From Methylovulum sp. (GTDB lineage: Bacteria > Pseudomonadota > Gammaproteobacteria > Methylococcales > Methylomonadaceae): 15,646 nt of DNA. Position 1 is the first letter of the stretch. The number at the start of each line of letters is the position of its first letter. Below the pieces are notes generated by a model that saw nothing but the letters and a program-made list of their open reading frames with translations, made no database searches and had not been told where the DNA came from. A program made the position numbers and the translations under genes. Shown piece after piece: positions 1 through 7,400 of this stretch. Location of the stretch: assembly GCA_016919605.1 (NCBI GenBank), contig JACXTQ010000029.1, positions 1 through 15,646 of the forward strand, in the 5' to 3' direction.

Positions 1-214
1 GGTCATCAAAAGCTCCAACCAACAAATTGCCTCCGCCGCACCGATACGCTTGGTCCATTATAAAGTCGGCAACGGTGATACGCTGACCCAAATAGCCAAA
101 CGTTTTGGCGTTTCGATTAATGACCTGCGCAAATCCAATGCCGATGTACTGGGCAGGGGCTTACAGCCTGGACAAACCCTGAAAGTAATTGTTGATGGCC
201 AACCGTCCACTTAA
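1..214 (+). CDS. C-terminal part of a LysM-domain protein (partial, 5' end outside window)
   Basis: The reading frame is open from base 2 to the TAA at 212-214, giving 71 residues of an incomplete protein. The visible part is one LysM repeat: HYKVGNGDTLTQIAKRFGV, then SINDLRKSN and a closing LQPGQTLKV. LysM modules bind N-acetylglucosamine in peptidoglycan. A LysM at the very C-terminus is typical of membrane-bound lytic transglycosylase D and of some cell-wall amidases and endopeptidases. The catalytic part lies outside the window, so the enzyme class cannot be decided; MltD-like is one reasonable guess. A strong terminator follows 40 bases after the stop. Confidence 0.85.
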   Translation, partial: VIKSSNQQIASAAPIRLVHYKVGNGDTLTQIAKRFGVSINDLRKSNADVLGRGLQPGQTLKVIVDGQPST

Positions 215-227
215 CGCTAGGTAAATG

Positions 228-245
228 GACGTTGCCCTGCAACGT
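228..245. repeat. Short palindromic element, copy 1
   Basis: GACGTTGCCCTGCAACGT contains a perfect 7-bp stem (ACGTTGC/GCAACGT, 229-235 and 239-245) closed by a 3-base loop. It sits between the LysM stop codon and the terminator. A sequence identical at 16 of 18 positions is found at 13654-13671, which makes this an interspersed palindromic (REP-like) repeat rather than part of the terminator. Confidence 0.6.
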
Positions 246-253
246 ATCGACAT

Positions 254-282
254 AAAAAAGGGCGGTTAAACCGCCCTTTTTT
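254..282. terminator. Bidirectional Rho-independent terminator
   Basis: Stem GGGCGGT/ACCGCCC (260-266 and 270-276) with a 3-base loop is flanked by six A on the left and six T on the right. Read on either strand it is a GC-rich hairpin followed by a U-run. It therefore serves both the plus-strand LysM gene and the minus-strand peroxiredoxin-VOC-SDR cluster that ends at 311. Confidence 0.93.
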
Positions 283-310
283 ATGGTTGTGGGTCACTGC
301 ATCTTGACGG

Positions 311-1093
311 TCAACGCAAAAACCGACCACCACTAATATCAATCAGGGCACCATTGATATGGGAAGCCATATTGCTGCTAAGAAACAACACCGAGCTGGC
401 GACTTCTTCGGCGTAGGTGTTACGGCCTAGCGGTGTTTGTTTGCGGTAATTTTCCATCATTTCAGGGGTGGAGTGGATGTCATGGTGCTGGGTTTCCACC
501 GTCCCCGGCATGACCGAATTGGTGCGGACATGAGGTGCCAATTCTTTCGCCAAGGTGTGGGTGAACACCATCAGCCCACCTTTGGCGGCGGCATAAGCGC
601 CGCCCCCGTTAGCCCCGCCGGTCTGCACCGACAACGATAGGATATTGACAATACTGCCGTTACCGGTGGCGCGTAAATGCGGGATGGCGCGTTTGGTCAC
701 TAAAAACGCGCTGGTCAGGTTAATGTCCAGCGATTTGTTCCAGTTTTCCAATAGGCAATCTTCGATTTTTGCACGTTTGACCAAGCCGCCGCTATTGTTG
801 ACGACAATATCCAGTCTACCTGTTTCGGCGACCAGTTGGTCAATGGCGGCGTTGGCTTGCGCTTCTTGGGTCAGGTCGGCGGGTAAGGCGATGGCTTTGA
901 TTTGCTGTGCCGCCAATTCGTCCAGCAAGGTTTGCGCGGCAGCGGCACTGGAATAATAATGCAGGCCGATGGTAGCTCCAGCCTTGCCTAAAGCCAAGGC
1001 TACGGCACGGCCTATGCCCACCGCCGCGCCGCTGATAAAAGCGACTTTGCCGGTGAGGTCAAGATGTTGTTCGGGTATCTGTGCAGTGGTCAT
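311..1093 (-). CDS. Short-chain dehydrogenase/reductase (SDR), FabG-like
   Basis: A 260-residue classical SDR, the usual length for the family, using NAD(P)H to reduce a carbonyl or oxidise an alcohol. The Rossmann cofactor motif is SGAAVGIG (residues 21-28), with NNSG at 99-102. The catalytic tetrad is visible as N125, S153, Y167 and K171 (YAAAK). The C-terminal VLFLSS and ISGG segments are typical of FabG-like oxidoreductases. The substrate cannot be read from the sequence, and this is probably not the fatty-acid FabG because there is no fab neighbourhood. The start ATG overlaps the stop of the upstream VOC gene by ATGA, and AGGA lies 9 bases before it, so the two are likely translationally coupled. 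It is the last gene of the minus-strand cluster. Confidence 0.92.
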   Translation of the reverse strand: MTTAQIPEQHLDLTGKVAFISGAAVGIGRAVALALGKAGATIGLHYYSSAAAAQTLLDELAAQQIKAIALPADLTQEAQANAAIDQLVAETGRLDIVVNNSGGLVKRAKIEDCLLENWNKSLDINLTSAFLVTKRAIPHLRATGNGSIVNILSLSVQTGGANGGGAYAAAKGGLMVFTHTLAKELAPHVRTNSVMPGTVETQHHDIHSTPEMMENYRKQTPLGRNTYAEEVASSVLFLSSNMASHINGALIDISGGRFLR

Positions 1094-1500
1094 GGATAGT
1101 TTCCTGATACCGGTGGTTCCAGTTTCTCCCCCGCAAAATTCAATTCGATACGGACATTGACAGGATCGTAAAAGAACAGCAGGGTCATTTCTGGTGATGG
1201 ACGGTAATCAATATCGTAGCGTATCTGATGCTGATCTAAGTGGCGTATCCAGTCGGCCAGGCCGGTACAAGTCAGGGCGACATGGTTAAAATGGCCATTA
1301 GTGCCCCGATAAGGGGGTTGCTCGACCACCGACAAGTGGATAATAGCGCTGTCATGGCAATACAACCAGGCGCCATTGCGCTTGGAGATGGCCCTAGGCC
1401 CTTGCCGTAAGCCGATAATCTGCTCATAAAACGCCACCACGTCTGGAAACTGCCCAGATGAGACGACAATATTAATGTGGTTGATACCTGATACGTCCAT
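1090..1500 (-). CDS. VOC-superfamily protein (glyoxalase/dioxygenase fold)
   Basis: A 136-residue single-module vicinal oxygen chelate protein made of two beta-alpha-beta-beta-beta halves. The first half opens with GINHINIVV and the second with GHFNHVAL. Likely metal ligands by position are H8, H55, H73 and E119 (in RIELNF), so the site looks intact. Family members include glyoxalases, extradiol dioxygenases and fosfomycin-resistance enzymes; this sequence does not point to one. AAGG precedes the ATG by about 9 bases. The stop overlaps the SDR start (ATGA), and the peroxiredoxin ends only 33 bases upstream, suggesting one transcript with possible roles in handling reactive aldehydes or oxidants. 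That shared role is inference from context. Confidence 0.87.
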   Translation of the reverse strand: MDVSGINHINIVVSSGQFPDVVAFYEQIIGLRQGPRAISKRNGAWLYCHDSAIIHLSVVEQPPYRGTNGHFNHVALTCTGLADWIRHLDQHQIRYDIDYRPSPEMTLLFFYDPVNVRIELNFAGEKLEPPVSGNYP

Positions 1501-1533
1501 GCGTAAACCTTGAATAGTGGGGGGAGGTGGGTG

Positions 1534-2082
1534 TTAGTGTGCCTCGGAGGTCGTTTCTTCAACCGCCGCTGTCGTTTCTGTTTCTGGTGCTTCTGTTGTT
1601 TCGCTCGTTTCGCTTTTGCCCCAATTTTTTATTTTTTCTAGGACTTCTTGGGCATGGCCTTCGGGCGTGACCCCGTACATGACATCGGCCAAAACACCTG
1701 CCTTATCAATAATAAACGTTGAGCGGAAAATCGCCATGCTTTTTACGCCTTCTTTTTCGCGTTCGCGCCAGACCCCGTAATTCTCACAGATTTCGCCGCG
1801 CGTATCCGCCAGTAACTCGACTTTTAAGCCAAATTTTTTGATGAAATCGGTGTGGCTCTCACAGGTGTCTTTGCTGACACCGATGACCACGGTATCCAGT
1901 TTGGCAAACTCATCGGCCAATTGGGTAAATTGGTTCGCTTCTATGGTGCAACCAGGGGTATCGTCTTTAGGATAAAAATACAGGACAATGTTCTTTTCCC
2001 TCGCATAATCAGTTAAACTGACTAATTGATTATTTTGGTCCAGCGCTCTGAACATCGGTGCATAGTGTTGTTTTTCTAACAT
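1534..2082 (-). CDS. bcp: Peroxiredoxin, Bcp/PrxQ family, with acidic Glu/Thr-rich C-terminal tail
   Basis: A thiol peroxidase that reduces hydrogen peroxide and organic hydroperoxides in the cytoplasm. The active site YPKDDTPGCT carries the peroxidatic C45 with T42, and R120 lies in the conserved FRSTFIID strand. PrxQ enzymes often have a resolving cysteine five residues after the peroxidatic one; here that position is N50, so the enzyme is either 1-Cys or uses C74 or C99. At 182 residues it is roughly 25-30 longer than usual. The extra residues, about 156-182, are a low-complexity run of Glu, Thr, Ser and Ala. A good ribosome site (GAGGAG) lies just before the ATG. It is first of a minus-strand cluster with the VOC and SDR genes. 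Confidence 0.93.
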   Translation of the reverse strand: MLEKQHYAPMFRALDQNNQLVSLTDYAREKNIVLYFYPKDDTPGCTIEANQFTQLADEFAKLDTVVIGVSKDTCESHTDFIKKFGLKVELLADTRGEICENYGVWREREKEGVKSMAIFRSTFIIDKAGVLADVMYGVTPEGHAQEVLEKIKNWGKSETSETTEAPETETTAAVEETTSEAH

Positions 2083-2312
2083 AAAAACTCCTCATCTGAA
2101 CTGATAAATAATTGTTTGGCATGGGCGGCAACGGCTCTTGCATGTTCCGCACCTCGCATGATAGATAGCTGGCAGGTGAATGTCCAGTACTTGCGCCTTA
2201 AAAATAAATTAAAGGCTTATCACTTTAAAATCATGTGGTTATTGGGCTTCTTTAGGTTGTCCATAAGCCCCATGGCAACAGCTTTAACCCTAAGGATTAA
2301 CGATTTAGCAAA

Positions 2313-5300
2313 ATGAATAAAAAATTACTTGCCACGTTTAATACGCTCACTCCTGCCGAACAAGAGATCATGATGGCCTTGGCCGTCATTTACGCGCCGG
2401 TTAGCCAGCCGAGTTTCCAGAGCCTGTTAAGCAAAGCAGGTGGCTTTGATAGCAAGACGGTACGCCTGATAGATAAGATGCTGAAAGAAAAGTTGCATAA
2501 AAGCAAACTGATTATCGCCAATAACGAAGGCTGGGCGTGCCATCCCGATTGCAGCGAGGGTCTGATGCGCATGGCGGTCGAGCAGCCGTGGTTTAAAAAA
2601 TTGGCGACCTTGCTGATTGCCGACAGCGGTTATTACCCCTCGCACCGTGTGATTGCCTCCCATATCGTCAAACAATTGCGCCTGTTCCTCTATCAAGGCA
2701 GCGTGGTGGCGTTCATGGCGAACATTGACCGCCTACATTCCAGTTATCCGCAATACTTTGCCGAGCACATCAACCGCGTCTTTTTTAATGATTTTGACGG
2801 GCAATGGTTCACCAGCCTGCCGGTGCAGATGCAATACGGGGCCTTAAAATATCTGGTCGCCAGTTCTTACAGCGAATTTAGCGATGTGCAAAAACCTTAT
2901 CAGTTGCTGGAACAATTATTTAGCGACAACAAACCTAGCCATCCTGAAATTGCCCATACGTTGATAGAACAACGGCTATTGCGCGGCAATTTTCAGGATG
3001 CCGAACTCTGGTTGGCGGACGATAACAGTAGCGAAGGCCTGAAAATACTGGCGACCGCCCATTTTTTGCAAAATCATAATGATGAAGCGATTAGGCTATT
3101 TAACGCCGCGCTTCGGCAATTAAAAAAAGAGACCAACAAACGCAATATCACCCTGTATGGCTTGCACGGTTATTTTTTCAGTTTGGTATTGCTGCGCTCA
3201 CAAACTGGCGAGAATTTGGCCTATCTTAAAAAGCAACATTTGCCGATGTTGTCCAAAGGCGCGTATGACCCGTTTTATCTGGCCCATGCGCTGTTGGATC
3301 AGGCGGTTGACGTTTATCAGGCCAAAGCCAAGCTAGAATCGTGCACACAGCTTTTTAAGCACAGCAATTATCCTTATGAACGCCTGTTCCAAGCCTTGAT
3401 TATCTACTGGCTGATTGATGTTGACAGTATGGCCGGCCATACCCAAATCAGTACGATCATGGAGCAATTGGCCAAGCATTGCCAAAAAGCGCAACAACAG
3501 GGCTATGCCTGGTATGCGGCGGTCAGCGCCTTGCTGTTGCAACGGGTACACCATCAAAATGCCGATTGCCAGCAAATTGCGTTGTTTTATGCCAACTCTC
3601 CTTTTGGTGAGATCATAGACTTGTTGCCCAAAGTCTCGCTGTGGGAGCGGGCGTTGACAGCCCTGACGCAATTAAGCGGGCAACCTGTAGCCGCCGCGCA
3701 ACCGTCGCAAGAATTGCGTATGGTCTGGAGCCTGAGTTTGGAAGGTGATGACGTTTTTCTCGTCCCCAAAGAGCAGCGTTTGAGCAAAAACGGGCAATGG
3801 AGCAAAGGCCGCCCCATCGCTTTGAAAAAACTCTACCATGATCTTAGCGATTACGATTATTTGACCGAACAGGATAGGCGGATCTGCACCAAAATAATTA
3901 TTGATAAGGAAAGCGATTATTACGGCTATTACGCCAAAGAAGTTTATGAGTTGTCGGTAGAGGGCCTGCTGGCCGCCGCCGGCCATCCCAACGTGTATTG
4001 GGCGGGGCAGGAACAATCCGGCAAGCCCGTGGACATTATCGTCGCCGAACCCCAATTATTAGTGAAGGAAGAGGACACTAACCTGCGCATTTCGCTAATC
4101 CCTGAAATCCACCGCCAAAGGATTATTGCCCAAAAAACCGCCAATCATGGCCTGATGCTGTATGTCATTAACAACCAGCACCTGCAAGTTGCTGAAATTC
4201 TCGGCAAAAGCGGGCTGGTCGTGCCCGCTTCCGCCCGCCAGCAAGTGATTGATTCGATAGCCTCGATAGCGTCCATGCTAACCGTGCAATCGGACATTGG
4301 CGGCACGTCCAGCCATGCCATAGACATGCCCGCCGACAGTCGCCTACACATCCATTTGCAGCCAGTGGGGCAGGGCATTCAAATCGAAGTGTTTGTGCAG
4401 CCATTTATCAGTGGTGGGCCGTTATATAAGCCCGCCAGCGGCGGAACGACTGTATTGGCCGACATTGACGGCCAGCAATACCAAACTACCCGTGATTTTA
4501 ACCAGGAAAACGCCAACATCACGCGCTTGTTTGCCGAATGCCCCGGGCTTTATAAGGATAAGGAACTGAAATGGCTGCTGGATGACCCGGAAATGGCGTT
4601 GGAGGTGTTGTTGGACTTGCAAGCGTTGCAAGAAGACTTTGCCCTGCTGGAATGGCCGAAGGGCAAAAAAATCCGTTTAAGCCGTGAAGCAGGCCTATCT
4701 CAAGCGCAATTTTCCATCCGCAAGGAACAGAACTGGTTTAGCGTTGATGGTGATTTGGTGATTAATGACGATCAGGTCTTTAACATGCAACGGCTGATGC
4801 ACTTGTTAAACGGTTCCAGTAGCCGTTTCCTTAAACTGGAAGACGGGCAAATCATCGCCTTAACCCGCGAATTGCGCCAGCGTCTGGATGATTTGACCGG
4901 ACTGGGTGAAGCCCAAGACGATAAAATCCGCTTCCATGCCTTAGCGGCTCCAGCCTTGGACGGCATTACCGAAGGCATGACCATCACCGCCAGCAAGCCT
5001 TGGAAAGACCAATTAAAACACCTCAGCGACATCAGCGACCTGAATCCGCAAGTGCCGTCAACCCTGCAAGGTGAATTGCGCGATTACCAACGCGAAGGTT
5101 TCCAGTGGATGTCACGTCTGGCGCATTGGGGCGCGGGCGCGTGTCTGGCGGATGATATGGGCTTGGGTAAGACCGTGCAAGCCTTGGCTTTAATCCTATC
5201 CCGCGCCCCCGCCGGCCCGACCTTGATTTTGGCGCCGACTTCGGTGTGCATCAACTGGATGGAAGAAGCCCAACGATTTTCGCCCACTTTAAACGTCCAG

Positions 5301-6449
5301 CAGTTTGGTCATGGCGACCGCCAAGCCATGCTTGATAATGCCGCTGAATTTGATTTGGTGGTCTGTAGTTATGGCTTGCTACAAACCGAGGCCGAACGGC
5401 TAGGCCAAGTCCGTTGGCATACTTTGGTGGCGGATGAGGCCCAGGCGATTAAAAACGCCCTGACCAAACGCTCGAAAGCGGCGATGACCTTACAGGCGGA
5501 CTTTAAGCTCATCACGACGGGTACGCCGATAGAAAACCATCTGGGCGAATTATGGAATTTATTCAATTTCATCAACCCCGGCCTGTTAGGTTCTTTGACC
5601 CGTTTTAATGAGCGTTACGCCCATGCCATCGAAAACCAACAAGACCATGCCGTACAGCAACGCCTGAAAAAGCTGTTGCGCCCCTTTATCTTACGCAGAC
5701 TGAAAAACGATGTCTTAACCGAATTGCCGCCCCGCACCGAAGTCACTCTGCATATCGAGCTGAGTGCAGAGGAGCGGGCCCTATACGAAGCCCTACGTCG
5801 CAATGCCATGCAGGCGATTAACGAAGCCAAAACGCAATCGGGCAACCAACAGCTAAAGGTGCTGGCGGAGATCATGAAGCTCCGCCGTGCCTGTTGCAAC
5901 CCGCGTTTGGTCATGGAAGACTCGCCTATCAGCAGTTCCAAGTTGCAGGCGTTTGAAGAGCTGGTCGATGAATTGCTGGATAACCGCCATAAGGCGTTGG
6001 TGTTTAGCCAGTTTGTCGGCCACTTGGACTTGATCCGCGAATTGCTGGATAACAAAGGCATTGCTTACCATTATCTGGATGGTTCCACCCCCGTGCCGCA
6101 ACGTAAAAAAGCCATGAATGCCTTCCAAGCCGGTGACGGTGATTTGTTTTTAATCAGCCTGAAAGCGGGGGGAACAGGTTTAAACCTGACCGCCGCCGAT
6201 TATGTCATCCACATGGATCCGTGGTGGAATCCGGCGGTCGAAGATCAAGCCTCAGACCGCGCCCACCGTATGGGGCAAAAACGTCCCGTGACCATTTATC
6301 GCCTGGTCGCCAAAGACACTATCGAAGACAAGATTGTTGACCTGCACAAACACAAACGCGACTTGGCGAACAGCTTGCTGGAAGGTGGCGAGGTCAGCGG
6401 CAAGATGTCAGTTGAGGATATGATGGCGTTGATTAGTGATATTGACTAA
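2313..6449 (+). CDS. Large SNF2-family DNA-dependent ATPase (DEAD/DEAH-box helicase superfamily)
   Basis: A 1378-residue protein with a SNF2 motor in its last third. Motor lobe 1 begins near LRDYQREGFQWM, with Walker A DDMGLGKT (residues 947-954, K953), the DEAQ box at 1041-1044 and TGTPIENHLGELW after it. Lobe 2 includes KALVFSQF, SLKAGGTGLNL (about 1282-1292) and the arginine-finger motif DRAHRMGQ (1315-1322). All motor motifs are intact. Such proteins translocate on double-stranded DNA and remodel protein-DNA complexes; bacterial relatives include RapA/HepA-like factors. The roughly 900 residues before the motor are mostly helical-looking (TPR-like around 245-280) and I do not recognise a catalytic domain there. 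No close Shine-Dalgarno is visible; AAGGA lies 16 bases before the ATG. The AT-rich mobile element begins just after its stop. Confidence 0.93.
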   Translation: MNKKLLATFNTLTPAEQEIMMALAVIYAPVSQPSFQSLLSKAGGFDSKTVRLIDKMLKEKLHKSKLIIANNEGWACHPDCSEGLMRMAVEQPWFKKLATLLIADSGYYPSHRVIASHIVKQLRLFLYQGSVVAFMANIDRLHSSYPQYFAEHINRVFFNDFDGQWFTSLPVQMQYGALKYLVASSYSEFSDVQKPYQLLEQLFSDNKPSHPEIAHTLIEQRLLRGNFQDAELWLADDNSSEGLKILATAHFLQNHNDEAIRLFNAALRQLKKETNKRNITLYGLHGYFFSLVLLRSQTGENLAYLKKQHLPMLSKGAYDPFYLAHALLDQAVDVYQAKAKLESCTQLFKHSNYPYERLFQALIIYWLIDVDSMAGHTQISTIMEQLAKHCQKAQQQGYAWYAAVSALLLQRVHHQNADCQQIALFYANSPFGEIIDLLPKVSLWERALTALTQLSGQPVAAAQPSQELRMVWSLSLEGDDVFLVPKEQRLSKNGQWSKGRPIALKKLYHDLSDYDYLTEQDRRICTKIIIDKESDYYGYYAKEVYELSVEGLLAAAGHPNVYWAGQEQSGKPVDIIVAEPQLLVKEEDTNLRISLIPEIHRQRIIAQKTANHGLMLYVINNQHLQVAEILGKSGLVVPASARQQVIDSIASIASMLTVQSDIGGTSSHAIDMPADSRLHIHLQPVGQGIQIEVFVQPFISGGPLYKPASGGTTVLADIDGQQYQTTRDFNQENANITRLFAECPGLYKDKELKWLLDDPEMALEVLLDLQALQEDFALLEWPKGKKIRLSREAGLSQAQFSIRKEQNWFSVDGDLVINDDQVFNMQRLMHLLNGSSSRFLKLEDGQIIALTRELRQRLDDLTGLGEAQDDKIRFHALAAPALDGITEGMTITASKPWKDQLKHLSDISDLNPQVPSTLQGELRDYQREGFQWMSRLAHWGAGACLADDMGLGKTVQALALILSRAPAGPTLILAPTSVCINWMEEAQRFSPTLNVQQFGHGDRQAMLDNAAEFDLVVCSYGLLQTEAERLGQVRWHTLVADEAQAIKNALTKRSKAAMTLQADFKLITTGTPIENHLGELWNLFNFINPGLLGSLTRFNERYAHAIENQQDHAVQQRLKKLLRPFILRRLKNDVLTELPPRTEVTLHIELSAEERALYEALRRNAMQAINEAKTQSGNQQLKVLAEIMKLRRACCNPRLVMEDSPISSSKLQAFEELVDELLDNRHKALVFSQFVGHLDLIRELLDNKGIAYHYLDGSTPVPQRKKAMNAFQAGDGDLFLISLKAGGTGLNLTAADYVIHMDPWWNPAVEDQASDRAHRMGQKRPVTIYRLVAKDTIEDKIVDLHKHKRDLANSLLEGGEVSGKMSVEDMMALISDID

Positions 6450-6450
6450 T

Positions 6451-6457
6451 GGTAACG
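6451..6457. repeat. Left copy of 7-bp target-site duplication (GGTAACG)
   Basis: GGTAACG lies directly outside the left inverted repeat and is repeated exactly at 10003-10009, directly outside the right one. The following TG is also shared (GGTAACGTG at 6451-6459 and 10003-10011), so a 9-bp duplication with an asymmetric left tip is the alternative reading. The 7-bp version gives matching TGTA tips on both ends. Confidence 0.75.
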
Positions 6458-6486
6458 TGTACTAGCCCAGACTTGATCTGACAATT
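6458..6486 (+). repeat. Left terminal inverted repeat
   Basis: A 29-bp end beginning TGTA and finishing with the core ACTTGATCTGACAATT (6471-6486). It pairs with the reverse complement of 9974-10002 at 22 of 29 positions: tip 4/4, core 16/16, and only 2 of 9 in the spacer between them. That pattern fits a conserved cleavage tip and a conserved protein-binding core separated by an unconstrained spacer. Confidence 0.8.
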
Positions 6487-6610
6487 GCTAAAATTAGTCT
6501 CAACTGCATCAGACATTGACTGTTTCAGTTTGACCCCTTTTAGACATTCGGATATGAATTTATGTTTCTCGATACCGGTCATTCAAATATGAGCCAATGC
6601 AGGACATTAC
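6471..6610 (+). repeat. Iterated subterminal repeats of the left end
   Basis: The core recurs inward in the same orientation. Aligned on the GACA tetramer, copies sit at 6480-6483 (CTTGATCTGACAATT), 6512-6515 (CTGCATCAGACATTG) and 6543-6546 (TTTTAGACATTCGG), a spacing of 32 and 31 bp. Weaker relatives follow at 6578-6581 (GGTCATTCAAATATGAG) and 6603-6606 (GGACATTAC). The 6543 and 6578 copies also share 12 of 16 bases with each other. Regular spacing of about three helical turns suggests an array of transposase-binding sites. The remainder of 6611-6722 holds nothing I recognise. Confidence 0.6.
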
Positions 6611-6703
6611 TATATTGCGTTTACAGCTTATTGTTGCACAAAAGGTAAGGTTAGCAATATTGCATCATCTTATAAAATCAATGGATTGCGTGTTTAGTTT
6701 AAA

Positions 6704-6732
6704 AATGCTGGAATGATTAAAGTTAGCATTCC
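6704..6732 (-). terminator. Possible weak terminator at the end of the DUF2290-like gene
   Basis: On the minus strand, AATGCT (overlapping the stop codon) can pair with AGCATT, extended by two G-U pairs, and is followed by a short T stretch. A competing stem GGAATG/CATTCC overlaps it. The loop is long and the U-run short, so function is uncertain. Confidence 0.3.
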
Positions 6733-7400
6733 CCCACCCAGTTTAGATGAAGACGCACCATTTCTTCTTCTGTAATGGAATGGTTATTAATACCTGAGCA
6801 ATTTAAGAATGGCGAGTGTGAATACCAAAAACTTGCATGTTGTGGATAAAAGTTATCGAAAAGAAAACTCATGAAATCCCTAATACTTAGTGGAGCTTTA
6901 ACAGGCATCCGACATTTTGGTGAAGCAAAAGTAAAATGAGAAACCGGATGATTTTCCCCACCTTGTGCAGGAGCAAAATCAAATCGATAGATACCTACAC
7001 TACGAAAGGACTCAAACCCATTATTTCCTGTGGATAATTCCAATATCCAATCCGCGATTGGAACTTCATCTGGACGATCCAGCATTGCTTTTTTATCAAT
7101 AGGACATGGAATATAGGTATAGCGATGCTTAATCAAATTCCCCTTTTTGAACAAACATTCAACGATAACTAAGGCATAGTCGTCAAATATCATTGAAAAC
7201 CGACTATTCTCCAATAGATGCACATAATCAATTACACTAATTCCCGCGTCTCCAATCATTCCTGGAGCATTTATTGGCGCTAGTGTTTGAGAGTCATAAT
7301 TACCCTTTGTAACATGATTCTGTGTGTCTAGGAACACTTCGTTTGTAATTCCATCATTCAAAAAAGAGTTAAGCTTTTTTGCTAATTCATTTGGTTTCAT
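6723..7400 (-). CDS. DUF2290-like protein, partner of the upstream helicase
   Basis: A 225-residue soluble protein without a signal peptide or membrane segment. From memory of the family it resembles DUF2290 (uncharacterised). The matching blocks are KHRYTYIPCP (91-100), RFDFAP (139-144), HPVSHFTFAS with following CRMPVKAPLS (151-172) and DFMSFLFDNFYP (175-186). Histidines 151 and 155, cysteine 163 and arginine 164 are the best candidates for functional residues; no known catalytic motif can be named. Its ATG overlaps the helicase stop by ATGA, so it is almost certainly made together with the helicase. It is AT-rich like its partner and unlike the backbone. Its role is unknown; a regulatory, sensor or effector subunit of a defence complex is inference. 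Confidence 0.75.
   Translation of the reverse strand: MKPNELAKKLNSFLNDGITNEVFLDTQNHVTKGNYDSQTLAPINAPGMIGDAGISVIDYVHLLENSRFSMIFDDYALVIVECLFKKGNLIKHRYTYIPCPIDKKAMLDRPDEVPIADWILELSTGNNGFESFRSVGIYRFDFAPAQGGENHPVSHFTFASPKCRMPVKAPLSIRDFMSFLFDNFYPQHASFWYSHSPFLNCSGINNHSITEEEMVRLHLNWVGEC

Noticed and set aside
1272..1562. 96-codon minus-strand ORF overlapping the VOC and peroxiredoxin genes
   Set aside because: It lies in a different frame of two well-supported genes; no family resemblance.
2244..2270. GGGCTT/AAGCCC inverted repeat upstream of the SNF2 gene
   Set aside because: Only 6 bp with a 15-base loop and no T-run; expected by chance at this scale.
2116..2316. 66-codon plus-strand ORF ending in an ATGA overlap with the SNF2 start
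   Set aside because: The composition is not protein-like, there is no ribosome site, no recognisable family, and it spans the expected promoter region between two divergent genes. The overlap is probably coincidence.
5615..6061. 148-codon minus-strand ORF inside the SNF2 gene
   Set aside because: Antisense shadow of a strongly conserved helicase motor; Ser/Arg/Trp-rich translation typical of shadows.
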